Shown: one piece after another, positions 1 through 10,610 of the stretch | Numbering within the stretch: the first letter of the stretch is position 1 | Layout of the letters: the number at the start of each line of letters is the position of its first letter | From: CADEEN01 sp035716845 | GTDB taxonomy: Bacteria; Pseudomonadota; Gammaproteobacteria; Burkholderiales; Burkholderiaceae_C | NCBI GenBank assembly: GCA_035716845.1 | Contig: DASTJE010000052.1 | Coordinates: 1 to 55,327, forward strand | Reading direction: 5' to 3' | DNA: 55,327 nt | Notes under the pieces: generated by a model | Told to the model about the DNA's origin: nothing | The model's input: the letters and a program-made list of their open reading frames with translations, nothing else | Database searches by the model: none | Program-made: the position numbers and the translations under genes

Positions 1-37
1 ATCCGCTGAGCGGCTGAACCGAGTTGGAGAATCATCC

Positions 38-772
38 ATGATTGAACTGAAGAACGTTTCGAAGTGGTACGGCCCCGTGCAGGTGCTCAACGAGTGTTCC
101 ACCCGCATCAGCAAGGGCGAGGTGGTGGTGGTGTGCGGCCCGTCGGGCTCGGGCAAGTCCACGCTCATCAAGACCATCAATGCGCTCGAACCCATCCAGA
201 AGGGCGAGATCTGGGTGGACGGCACGGCCATCCATGACCCCAAGACCGACCTGCCCAAGCTGCGCTCGCGCGTGGGCATGGTGTTCCAGCACTTCGAGCT
301 GTTTCCCCACCTGTCGGTGACGGACAACCTCACCATCGCGCAGATCAAGGTGCTGGGCCGCAGTGCCGACGACGCCAAGAAGCGTGGCCTCAAGATGCTG
401 GAGCGCGTGGGCCTGATCGCCCACAAGGACAAGTTCCCCGGCCAGCTCTCGGGCGGGCAGCAGCAGCGCGTGGCCATCGCGCGTGCGCTGTCGATGGACC
501 CGATCGTGATGCTGTTCGACGAGCCCACCTCGGCGCTCGACCCCGAGATGGTGGGCGAGGTGCTCGACGTGATGGTCAAGCTGGCCCAGGAGGGCATGAC
601 GATGATGGTGGTCACGCACGAGATGGGCTTCGCCAAGCGCGTGAGTCACCGCGTGATCTTCATGGACCAGGGCAAGATCGTCGAGGACTGCAAGCGGGAC
701 GAGTTCTTCGGCAACCCCGAGGCGCGCTCGCCGCGTGCCAAGGACTTCCTGTCGAAGATCCTCCAGCACTGA
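38..772 (+). CDS. gltL: Glutamate/aspartate ABC transporter ATP-binding protein
   Basis: ATPase subunit of a polar amino acid importer that powers uptake of glutamate/aspartate-type substrates at the inner membrane. The 244-residue protein has all ABC motifs: Walker A GPSGSGKST (34-42), signature LSGGQQQR (137-144), Walker B VMLFDEP (157-163) and the switch His in VVTHEMGF. Length and sequence match the GltL/GlnQ family; the N-terminus IELKNVSKWYG is GltL-like. The start is supported by a GGAG ribosome site about 9 nt upstream. The permease and binding-protein genes normally sit just upstream and would lie outside the window. Substrate assignment rests on family resemblance. Confidence 0.93.
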   Translation: MIELKNVSKWYGPVQVLNECSTRISKGEVVVVCGPSGSGKSTLIKTINALEPIQKGEIWVDGTAIHDPKTDLPKLRSRVGMVFQHFELFPHLSVTDNLTIAQIKVLGRSADDAKKRGLKMLERVGLIAHKDKFPGQLSGGQQQRVAIARALSMDPIVMLFDEPTSALDPEMVGEVLDVMVKLAQEGMTMMVVTHEMGFAKRVSHRVIFMDQGKIVEDCKRDEFFGNPEARSPRAKDFLSKILQH

Positions 773-789
773 GCCCCTTCGGGCCCCGA

Positions 790-1185
790 TCAGGCCATGT
801 GCTCGATGTCCGCGGGCAGGCCCACCCAGCGGTGCATCCGTTCCTCGTAGACCGAGAAGGTCGGCGCGGGGAACGAAGGATCGGCGAAGGCGCCCACGGG
901 AATGGCCACCGACTCGGGCATGTCGTCCACCGTGTAGTACACGGTGGCGCCGCAGGCGGGGCAGAAGCGAAAGACGATACGCGATCTCTCGTCGCCGATG
1001 CGCACGTACTCGGCGCTGGCCCCGCTCACGCTGAGCGCCTCGCGCGGGAAGCGCGCCTGGGCGCCAAAGACGCTGCCGGTGCGGCGCTGACAGGCCAGGC
1101 AATGGCACACCGACACGCGCACCGGGTCGCCGGCGACCCGCGCTTGCAGCTGACCGCAGCTGCAAGAGGCGGTTCGACAGTTCAC
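790..1185 (-). CDS. GFA family (CENP-V/GFA domain) zinc-binding protein
   Basis: Small 131-residue protein of the glutathione-dependent formaldehyde-activating enzyme (GFA) fold. Zinc-site cysteines are visible in order: CSCG near residue 8, CHCLAC near 29, and CPACG near the middle. Members are often annotated as S-(hydroxymethyl)glutathione synthase, but most family members have no proven activity, so only the fold is claimed. It starts at GTG, preceded by a good AGGAG ribosome site. It follows the serine dehydratase gene on the same strand after about 31 nt, so the two may be cotranscribed. It converges with gltL, leaving a 17 bp gap with no clear terminator. Confidence 0.85.
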   Translation of the reverse strand: MNCRTASCSCGQLQARVAGDPVRVSVCHCLACQRRTGSVFGAQARFPREALSVSGASAEYVRIGDERSRIVFRFCPACGATVYYTVDDMPESVAIPVGAFADPSFPAPTFSVYEERMHRWVGLPADIEHMA

Positions 1186-1216
1186 GGGGTCGGCTCCTGG
1201 GGCATGCCTCCTGCGC

Positions 1217-2608
1217 TCAGCACTCGACGATATTGACCGCCAGCCCGCCGCGTGCCGTCTCCTTGTACTTGGTCATCATGTCGGCGCCGGTCTCGCGCAT
1301 GGTCTTGATCACCTTGTCCAGACTCACGTAGTGCGTACCGTCGCCGCGCAACGCCATGCGCGCGGCGTTGATGGCCTTGACGCTGGCGATGGCGTTGCGC
1401 TCGATGCAGGGGATCTGCACCAACCCGCCCACCGGGTCGCAGGTCAGGCCGAGGTGATGCTCCATGCCGATCTCGGCCGCGTTCTCCACCTGGGCCGGCG
1501 TGCCGCCGAGCACGGCGCACAGCGCGCCGGCGGCCATGCTGCAGGCGACGCCCACCTCGCCCTGGCAGCCGACCTCGGCGCCGCTGATGCTCGCGTTCTC
1601 CTTGTAGAGGATGCCGATGGCCGCCGCCGTCAGCAGGAAGTCGTGAACGCCCTCCTCGGTGGCGCCGGGCACGAAGCGCGCGTAGTAGTGCAGCACCGCC
1701 GGCACGATGCCTGCCGCGCCGTTGGTCGGTGCCGTGACGACGCGTCCGCCGGCGGCGTTCTCCTCGTTCACCGCGAGGGCGTACAGGTTCACCCAGTCGA
1801 GCACCTGCAGCGGGTCGCGCAGCGCCTCCTCGGGCCGCTCGGTCAGGGCGCGGCGCAACGCCGCGGCGCGCCGCTTGACGCGAAATCCCCCCGGCAGCTC
1901 GCCCTCGGTGGCGCAGCCGCGCGCCACGCAGGCCTGCATCACCTCCCAGATGCGGGCCAGGCCGGCCGTGATCTCCTGGTCGGTGCGCCAGTGCCGCTCG
2001 TTCTCGCGCATCAGCCGGGCGATCGTCAGGCCCTGGCGCTGCGTCAGCTCCAGCAGCTCGGCACCACTGCGAAACGGGTGCGCCAGCACCGTGGTGTCCG
2101 GCGCGATCGCCTTCTGACGCCGGCCGTCCGCGGCGACCTCGTCGCTGACCACGAAGCCGCCGCCCACGGAGTAGTAGGTGCGCTGCGCCAGCTCCGCACC
2201 GCCCGCGTCGAAGGCGTGAAAGCGCAGTCCGTTGGCGTGGAACGGCAGGGTCTCGCGGCGCCTGAACACGAGATCGGCCTTTTCGTCGAAGTCGATCACC
2301 GGTCCGGCCGCCAGGGGCAGCCGGCCGGCTCCGCGGATGGCGTCCAGCAGGCCCGGGATGGCGTCGATGTCGACCGTGTCGGGTTCGTGGCCCGCCAGCC
2401 CCAGCAGCACGGCCTTGTCGCTGCCGTGGCCGCGGCCGGTGGCGCCCAGCGACCCGTAGAGCACTGCCTGCACGCGGCGAGTGCGTCCAGCCAGGCCCTC
2501 GTGCGCCAGGCGCAGCGCGAACATGCGCGCGGCGCGCATCGGCCCCACGGTGTGCGAACTGCTCGGCCCGATGCCGATCTTGAAGAGGTCGAAGACGGAG
2601 ACGGCCAT
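1217..2608 (-). CDS. sdaA: L-serine ammonia-lyase, iron-sulfur dependent, single chain
   Basis: Deaminates L-serine to pyruvate and ammonia using a [4Fe-4S] cluster. The chosen ATG gives 463 residues beginning AVSVFDLFKIGIGPSSSHTVG, the typical N-terminus of the beta domain; the alpha domain follows. Candidate cluster cysteines are Cys348 (GCQGEVG), Cys390 (TCDPVGG) and Cys401 (IPCIER), spaced as in E. coli SdaA. An in-frame GTG 33 nt upstream (2641) would add 11 residues outside the conserved start and is less likely. The glycine cleavage operon a few kb away feeds serine metabolism through SHMT, a functional but not transcriptional link. Confidence 0.95.
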   Translation of the reverse strand: MAVSVFDLFKIGIGPSSSHTVGPMRAARMFALRLAHEGLAGRTRRVQAVLYGSLGATGRGHGSDKAVLLGLAGHEPDTVDIDAIPGLLDAIRGAGRLPLAAGPVIDFDEKADLVFRRRETLPFHANGLRFHAFDAGGAELAQRTYYSVGGGFVVSDEVAADGRRQKAIAPDTTVLAHPFRSGAELLELTQRQGLTIARLMRENERHWRTDQEITAGLARIWEVMQACVARGCATEGELPGGFRVKRRAAALRRALTERPEEALRDPLQVLDWVNLYALAVNEENAAGGRVVTAPTNGAAGIVPAVLHYYARFVPGATEEGVHDFLLTAAAIGILYKENASISGAEVGCQGEVGVACSMAAGALCAVLGGTPAQVENAAEIGMEHHLGLTCDPVGGLVQIPCIERNAIASVKAINAARMALRGDGTHYVSLDKVIKTMRETGADMMTKYKETARGGLAVNIVEC

Positions 2609-2691
2609 GTCAGGAGTGGAACCGATGGATTGGGGAGACACCCGTGTCGCCGCGCGCCGCGGCGATTAAGCTCGGGCCAGGAGGTGTCGTG

Positions 2692-3141
2692 ATGCAACGG
2701 ATGGGCGCGAGGACATGTGCGGCTGGACTGCTGGCCGGGGCGCTGGTGCTGGGAATGCCGGCCTGGGCCGAAATCGGGCAGGTCAAGGTCGCGCGCGGCG
2801 CGGTGACGGTGGAACGGCAGGGCCAGACCCTGCCGGTGCGCGTGGGTTTGATGCTCGAAGCCGCCGACGTGCTGCGCACCGGCCCGGACGGCTCGGTGGG
2901 CGTCACGATGCGCGACAACTCGCTGCTGTCGGCCGGGCCGAACAGCGTGCTGGCACTGGAACGCTTCGAGTTCGATGCCACGACGAGTGCCGGGCGCTTC
3001 GAGTCGCGCCTGCAGCGCGGCACGCTGGCCGTGGTCTCGGGCCGCATCGCCAAGCAGTCGCCGCAGGCGATGACGGTGCGCACGCCCTCGGCCGTGCTGG
3101 GCGTGCGCGGCACCGAATTCGCCGTCACGGTGCAGGAGTGA
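2692..3141 (+). CDS. FecR-domain periplasmic protein
   Basis: Secreted 149-residue protein with a Sec signal peptide (about residues 1-26; hydrophobic run AAGLLAGALVLGMPAWA, probable cleavage after AWA) followed by a FecR domain. FecR features are the start IGQVKVARGAVTVER and the end TPSAVLGVRGTEFAV. Such stand-alone FecR proteins lack the anti-sigma N-terminal part of FecR itself and are thought to act in envelope sensing or scaffolding. The ATG is preceded by AGGAGGT. An OmpA-type lipoprotein gene follows 5 nt later, and the pair faces a CHASE2-phosphatase gene. Function is not established. Confidence 0.85.
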   Translation: MQRMGARTCAAGLLAGALVLGMPAWAEIGQVKVARGAVTVERQGQTLPVRVGLMLEAADVLRTGPDGSVGVTMRDNSLLSAGPNSVLALERFEFDATTSAGRFESRLQRGTLAVVSGRIAKQSPQAMTVRTPSAVLGVRGTEFAVTVQE

Positions 3142-3146
3142 GCGCC

Positions 3147-3743
3147 ATGGGCCGCACGCGCTGGATCGCGGTGGGGCTTGGGGTGGCCGCGCTGGCCGGC
3201 GGCTGCGCGACGCGCCAGGGCGGCGTCGTGCTGCTGCCCGAGCGCGACGGGCGCGCCACCGCGGTCGTGGTCGCCCAGGGCGAGCGCCAGCTCGTGCTCG
3301 ACAAGGCCTACGCCGGCGCCGAGCTCACGACGACGGGCCCGGCTGCGCGCGCCTGGACGCCGCAGGAGGTGGCCGGCACCTTTGGCGGCGCATTGGCCGC
3401 GCAGCCGGCGCCACCGGCCCAGTTCTCGCTGTTCTTCGTCGAGGGCAAGGACGAGTTCACCGAGGAGTCCAAGCGCGTGATCGACGGCATCTTCGCGGAG
3501 ATCGCGCGTCGTCCCGTGCCCGACGTGCTGGTGATCGGCCACACCGACACCGTGGGCAGCGACAGCTTCAACGATGCCCTGTCGCGCCAGCGCGCCGAGG
3601 TGGTGCGCACCGCGCTGCTGGCGCGCGGCATCGCGGCCGACAAGGTGACGGCCATCGGCCGCGGCAAGCGCGAACCGCTGGTGCCCACCGGCGACAACGT
3701 CGCCGAGCCGCGCAACCGGCGCGTGGAGATCCAGGTGCGCTGA
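3147..3743 (+). CDS. OmpA family lipoprotein (peptidoglycan-binding domain)
   Basis: 198-residue predicted lipoprotein: an N-terminal signal ends in the lipobox LAGGC (Cys20), followed by a short linker and a C-terminal OmpA/MotB-like domain (about 90-198). The domain carries GHTDTVGSDSFND and LSRQRAEVV, and ends in the NRRVEIQV motif typical of peptidoglycan-associated proteins, so it probably tethers the envelope to the cell wall. It starts 5 nt after the FecR-domain gene and is almost certainly cotranscribed with it. It converges with the CHASE2-phosphatase gene, leaving only 8 bp. The same partners often sit together in Burkholderiales, as I recall them, which suggests a joint role. Confidence 0.88.
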   Translation: MGRTRWIAVGLGVAALAGGCATRQGGVVLLPERDGRATAVVVAQGERQLVLDKAYAGAELTTTGPAARAWTPQEVAGTFGGALAAQPAPPAQFSLFFVEGKDEFTEESKRVIDGIFAEIARRPVPDVLVIGHTDTVGSDSFNDALSRQRAEVVRTALLARGIAADKVTAIGRGKREPLVPTGDNVAEPRNRRVEIQVR

Positions 3744-3751
3744 GTGCATCG

Positions 3752-5860
3752 TCAAGCGGGCCGGCCGTGCCAGCGCAGGGCCAGCAAGGTGAGGTCGTCC
3801 GCCGGCTCGGTGCCGTGCGCGAAGTCCTGCACGGCCGCGTGCAGGTGCTCCACCAGGGCGCGCGGTTCGGCGTCACGCGACTGCGCCGCCGCCAGCCAGG
3901 CATCGACGCGCGCCGTGCCGAACAGGGCGCCGTGCACGTCGCGGGCCTCGGTGACGCCGTCGGTCATCAGCAGCAGCGTCTGGCCGGGCCGCAGCGGGCG
4001 TGTCGCGCTCGCATAGGGGTAGCCTTCCATCGCGCACAAGGGCGGGCCGTCGCCGTCGACCAGGCGCTCGAGTGCGGCGGCGCCGGGCTGCAGCAGGTAG
4101 GGGTTGTCGTGGCCGGCGTTGCAGTACTGGAGCACTCCCGTGCGCAGGTCGAGCACCGCGGCAAAGGCGGTGACGAAGAGCATCTGGGCGTTGTCGCGCG
4201 CGATCTCCGCCTCCGCCGCGCGCATCAGGTCGGCGACGTCGGCGTCGCGCGAGCGCAGCACCGTGCTCTTGCACAAGGCCTTGCTGACGGCCATGAAGAT
4301 CGACGCCGGCAGCCCCTTGCCGGACACGTCGCCCACCATCACGAACAGCCGGTCGGCATCGAGCATGAAGAACTCGTAGAGGTCGCCGCCGACCTCGCGC
4401 GCCGGCGTGAGGCGCGCGTGCAGGGCCAGCCGCTGGTCGCCGGCCAGCGATTCCAGGCGCGGCAGGCTGCCGGTCTGGATGCGCTGGGCGGCATCGAGCT
4501 CGCCGGCCATTCGCGCTCGCTGTTCGCGCTCGTCCTGCAGGCGCGCTTCGAGCGCGCGTCGCTGGCGCGTGCTCGCGGCCAGCGTCATCAGCAGCACGGC
4601 CAGGAACAGGAGCGCCAGATTCAGCCCGGGCGTGGCGGCATCGAGCAGCCAGCGCGGCCCGCGAAACGCCAGCGCGCCGGCAGCCATCGGCGCGGCGATG
4701 AGTGCCAGCGCGAGGGTTCCCGCCGCGTACGGCCGCCAGCGCGGCACGGCCCACAGCAGCACACCGCCGAACGCCAGCAGCAGCGCCAGTTCGGCCGGCG
4801 CGGCCCAGCTCGGACGCTGCAGCAGCGTGCCGTCGACGAGGTTCTCGATCAGCTGGGCGTGGATTTCGCTGCCGGGCATGCGCTGCCCGAGCGGCGTGTC
4901 CTGGTAGTCGCCGAGCGCCAGCGCGGTCGGACCGACGATGACGATCTGGCCGCGCAGCTGTGTCGCGTCGGCACGGCCCTGCAGCACGTCGACCGCCGAG
5001 ACGAAGCGGTCGGCGCGCCGCGGCGAGAACCACGGGCGCACCGCCCCGTCGGCCTCGGTGGGGATTGCCATGCCGCCCACCTGCAGGCCGCGCACGGCAG
5101 GGCCGTCGGCCCACAGCCGGATCGCCGAGGCGCCTTGCGCGACGCGCAGGAGTTCGATCGACAGCGCTGGCACCAGGGTACCGCCGACGCTGGCCACCAG
5201 CGGCATGCGCCGTACCACCCCGCGCGTGGGATCGACCGAGATCAGGCCCCAGCCACCGGCGTTGCGGTCGAGCACGTCGATGCTGCTCAGGGCGCCTTCG
5301 TGGCGTGTCAGTGCCAGCGGCACGTCGCGTCCGGGCTGCGCTTGCCGCACGACGACCGGCGCGCTGCGCAGCGCGGTGGTGCCGGCTTCCGGCAGGCCGG
5401 CCACCGCCAGCACGGTACGCGTGCGCCGCAGTGCGTCACCCAGCGCGGCGTCGTTGGAGGGCAGGGCACGCAGCGTGTCCGTGATGCGGCGGTCCAGCAC
5501 GGCGCCCTGGGACAGGATGCGGTCGGGCGAGAGGGCGTCGGCCTCGGGCATCAGGATGTCGAGCGCCACGGCCGCCGGACCCGCCGCGGCGATGCTGTCG
5601 ACCAGATGGGCCAGCATCGAGCGCGCCCAGGGCCATTGCCCCAGGGCCTTCAGGCTGCGGGCGTCGATCTCGACCACCGTGACGGGCAGCGCGCTGACCG
5701 GGCGCGGCCACAGGCCCTGGTGGAGGTCGAACCAGGCGGCCTGCAGACGCTCGGTCCAGGGCGCACGCAGGACCATCAGGAGGGCCAGGCCCGCCAGCAG
5801 GACCGTGCCGGCGATGCGGATGCGCGCGGCCCCGGCGACGCCGGCCTCGCGCCCCGTCAC
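3752..5860 (-). CDS. CHASE2 sensor - SpoIIE/PP2C serine phosphatase
   Basis: 702-residue membrane signalling protein. Order: one N-terminal membrane segment (about 15-32), a large extracytoplasmic CHASE2 domain (about 40-330), a cluster of about three membrane segments, a short coiled coil rich in Arg/Glu, and a C-terminal SpoIIE-type PP2C phosphatase (about 474-702). Metal-binding aspartates are intact: GGDLYEF (near 493), VGDVSGKG (near 511), MTDGVTEARD (near 634) and ADDLTLL (near 688). It should dephosphorylate a phospho-serine STAS protein in response to an external signal. The start is a GTG overlapping the stop of the upstream gene (GTGA), indicating translational coupling. CHASE2 more often precedes cyclases or kinases. 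Confidence 0.9.
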   Translation of the reverse strand: MTGREAGVAGAARIRIAGTVLLAGLALLMVLRAPWTERLQAAWFDLHQGLWPRPVSALPVTVVEIDARSLKALGQWPWARSMLAHLVDSIAAAGPAAVALDILMPEADALSPDRILSQGAVLDRRITDTLRALPSNDAALGDALRRTRTVLAVAGLPEAGTTALRSAPVVVRQAQPGRDVPLALTRHEGALSSIDVLDRNAGGWGLISVDPTRGVVRRMPLVASVGGTLVPALSIELLRVAQGASAIRLWADGPAVRGLQVGGMAIPTEADGAVRPWFSPRRADRFVSAVDVLQGRADATQLRGQIVIVGPTALALGDYQDTPLGQRMPGSEIHAQLIENLVDGTLLQRPSWAAPAELALLLAFGGVLLWAVPRWRPYAAGTLALALIAAPMAAGALAFRGPRWLLDAATPGLNLALLFLAVLLMTLAASTRQRRALEARLQDEREQRARMAGELDAAQRIQTGSLPRLESLAGDQRLALHARLTPAREVGGDLYEFFMLDADRLFVMVGDVSGKGLPASIFMAVSKALCKSTVLRSRDADVADLMRAAEAEIARDNAQMLFVTAFAAVLDLRTGVLQYCNAGHDNPYLLQPGAAALERLVDGDGPPLCAMEGYPYASATRPLRPGQTLLLMTDGVTEARDVHGALFGTARVDAWLAAAQSRDAEPRALVEHLHAAVQDFAHGTEPADDLTLLALRWHGRPA

Positions 5861-6810
5861 AGGTGGATTTCCAACCCGTCGTAGGCCGCGCTGACGTGCA
5901 GCGGTCGCGCCGTGCGGGTGATCTGCTCGAGGCGGCGCGACTCGGCCAGCATGCCGTCGAGCGTCGCGTCGTCGGCCACCGGTTCGTGGTGGAACAGGCA
6001 CAGGTGCCGTGCGCCGGCCCGCTGGCAGAGCTCGACCCCGAGCACGTTGCTCGAATGGCCCCAGTCGGCCTTGACCGAGATCGCGTCGGCCAGCGAGTAC
6101 ATGCCGTCGAAGACCACGAGATCCGCGTCGCGGAAGAACTCGACGCAGGTCTGCATGTACGCCGCGTCGCCGACCTTGTGCTCCGAGTCGGTGGCGTAGA
6201 CCACGGCCTTGCCGCCGGCCTCGAACCGGTAACCGTACGAGTCGCCACCGTGTCGCTGCAGCATCAGCGAGACGTCGACGCCGGCCACGCGATGCCGCGT
6301 ACCGGGCTCGAGCTGAACGAATTCCAGCGTGGCGCCGAAGATCGAGAAATCCACCGGGAACGAGGGCTGCTCCTGCTGGCGACGCAGCGCGAACTCGAGC
6401 TGATCGTGCCCGCCGTAGATCACCACGCGATTGCCCGGGATGAAGGCCGGCACGAAGAAGGGCAGGCCCATGATGTGGTCCCAGTGCAGGTGCGACTGGA
6501 AGACGTGGAAGGTCTGCGGGCCCTGGCGCTGCGACATGGCCCAGGTGCCGAACGGGCGCAGGCCGCTGCCCATGTCGCAGACGAAATACTCCGGTCCGCC
6601 GGTGTCGATCTGCACGCAGGAGCTGTGACCGCCGTAGGTGCCGGCCACCGCGAACGGCAGTTCGTCCAGCACGCGCTCGAGATCGGCTTCGGTGTCGAGC
6701 GGGCGGCCGCGCGCGGCACGCAGGGTGGCCAGGAGCTTGTGGCGCAGGTCGCGGGCCGTCAGGGCGACCGGCAGCGAGCCACGCGTGCCCCAGAAGCGCA
6801 CGCGCTTCAC
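5857..6810 (-). CDS. Metallo-beta-lactamase-fold hydrolase
   Basis: 317-residue MBL-fold protein. The N-terminus RFWGTRGSLP and the metal motif SHLHWDH (106-112; His107, His109, Asp111, His112) are those of the RNase Z / cyclic-phosphodiesterase-like branch. Further ligands are probably the Asp in ATDSEH and the His pair in LFHHEP. The substrate is unknown: related proteins cut cyclic nucleotides, phosphonate intermediates or RNA. The gene overlaps its neighbours on both sides by GTGA junctions, so it is made with the STAS protein and the CHASE2 phosphatase. That context suggests a second-messenger or signalling role, which is inference. Confidence 0.87.
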   Translation of the reverse strand: MKRVRFWGTRGSLPVALTARDLRHKLLATLRAARGRPLDTEADLERVLDELPFAVAGTYGGHSSCVQIDTGGPEYFVCDMGSGLRPFGTWAMSQRQGPQTFHVFQSHLHWDHIMGLPFFVPAFIPGNRVVIYGGHDQLEFALRRQQEQPSFPVDFSIFGATLEFVQLEPGTRHRVAGVDVSLMLQRHGGDSYGYRFEAGGKAVVYATDSEHKVGDAAYMQTCVEFFRDADLVVFDGMYSLADAISVKADWGHSSNVLGVELCQRAGARHLCLFHHEPVADDATLDGMLAESRRLEQITRTARPLHVSAAYDGLEIHL

Positions 6811-7187
6811 GGCCTGCTCTCCGCGCGGGCTGCGCGGGCCGCCGCCGAGCAGTGCCCGAGCGCCTCCTCGACCGAGGCCGCAAGCGTCAGCACCTTGTCG
6901 AAGCGGCTGATGGCGAAGATCTCGGCCACCACCGGCTGCGCGGCGGCCACCACCAGTGCGGTGCGCTGCTCGCGCATCTGCTTGGCGGCGATCATCAGCA
7001 CGCGCAAGCCGACGCTGGAGATGTACTCGACGGCCGAGAAGTCCAGCACCAGCGCCCCGTGGGCCTCGCCGGCCTCGCCGAGCAGCGGGGCCAGGGCCCC
7101 CTCGAAGGCTGCCGCGTTGGTGTGGTCGATGCGTCCCGCGGGCTGGGCCACCAGCGCCTCGGCGTACCGGTGCGTCGCGAACTGCAC
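6807..7187 (-). CDS. STAS-domain anti-sigma factor antagonist
   Basis: 126-residue single-domain STAS protein, the partner-switching component that binds an anti-sigma kinase when unphosphorylated. The motif LDFSAVEYISSVGLRVL matches the SpoIIAA phosphorylation loop; Ser58 aligns with the phosphorylated serine of SpoIIAA (MDSSGL). The GTG start at 7187 has GGAGGT about 9 nt upstream. The gene ends in a GTGA overlap with the MBL-fold gene. It is the likely substrate of the PP2C domain encoded two genes downstream. No anti-sigma kinase (HATPase_c) or dedicated sigma factor gene is visible nearby. It begins 50 bp after gcvP with no obvious terminator between. Confidence 0.85.
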   Translation of the reverse strand: MQFATHRYAEALVAQPAGRIDHTNAAAFEGALAPLLGEAGEAHGALVLDFSAVEYISSVGLRVLMIAAKQMREQRTALVVAAAQPVVAEIFAISRFDKVLTLAASVEEALGHCSAAARAARAESRP

Positions 7188-7237
7188 GATGCGTCTACCT
7201 CCAGGACGGACGGCCGAGGGCCGGGGCGGAAGCGGCG

Positions 7238-10138
<2,901 letters not shown>

Positions 10139-10196
10139 GGGGCAGCCTGCAAAGAGAGGGATCGGGGGGCGCGCCGGCATGCGCGCCGTGGCGCGC

Positions 10197-10571
10197 TCAG
10201 AGCGTCTTGAGCAAGGCGTCGTAGCCGGGCGGGTCGAGCAGGGCGTCGAACTGCTCCATGTGCGTGACATGCACCTTGAAGAACCAGCCCTCGCCCATCG
10301 GGTCGCGGTTCGCGAGCGAGGGATCGGCGCGCAACGCCTCGTTCACCTCGACGACCTCGCCCTCGACGGGCATGTAGATGTCGGCGGCCGCCTTGACCGA
10401 CTCGACGACGCCGACCACGTCGCCCTTCTTGTAGGTGCGGCCGACCTCGGGCAACTCGACGAACACCACGTCGCCCAGCGCGTCCTGCGCGTGCTGCGTG
10501 ATGCCGACCACGGCGGCTTCGTGATCCTCGATGTTGATCCACTCGTGGTCGGGGGTGAACATGGTCGTCAT
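10197..10571 (-). CDS. gcvH: Glycine cleavage system H protein
   Basis: Lipoylated carrier of the glycine cleavage system, 124 residues, the usual family size. The lipoyl-lysine hairpin is VVESVKAAADIYMP, with the modified Lys in ESVKAA. It shuttles the aminomethyl intermediate between GcvP, GcvT and the lipoamide dehydrogenase. The start ATG follows an AGGAGA-type ribosome site. Second gene of the gcv operon, 39 nt after gcvT and about 60 nt before gcvP. Confidence 0.97.
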   Translation of the reverse strand: MTTMFTPDHEWINIEDHEAAVVGITQHAQDALGDVVFVELPEVGRTYKKGDVVGVVESVKAAADIYMPVEGEVVEVNEALRADPSLANRDPMGEGWFFKVHVTHMEQFDALLDPPGYDALLKTL

Positions 10572-10610
10572 GGGTCGGTTCTCCTCTGGGGTGACGGGCG
10601 GGGGAATGGG

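Noticed and set aside
2609..2641. Longer GTG start for the serine dehydratase
   Set aside because: The conserved N-terminus begins at AVSVFDLFKIG; the extra residues have no family support.
5861..6883. Extension of the CHASE2-phosphatase frame upstream across the MBL gene
   Set aside because: The translation there is Arg-rich nonsense, while the MBL-fold gene in another frame is conserved; the GTG at 5860 gives a sensible membrane start.
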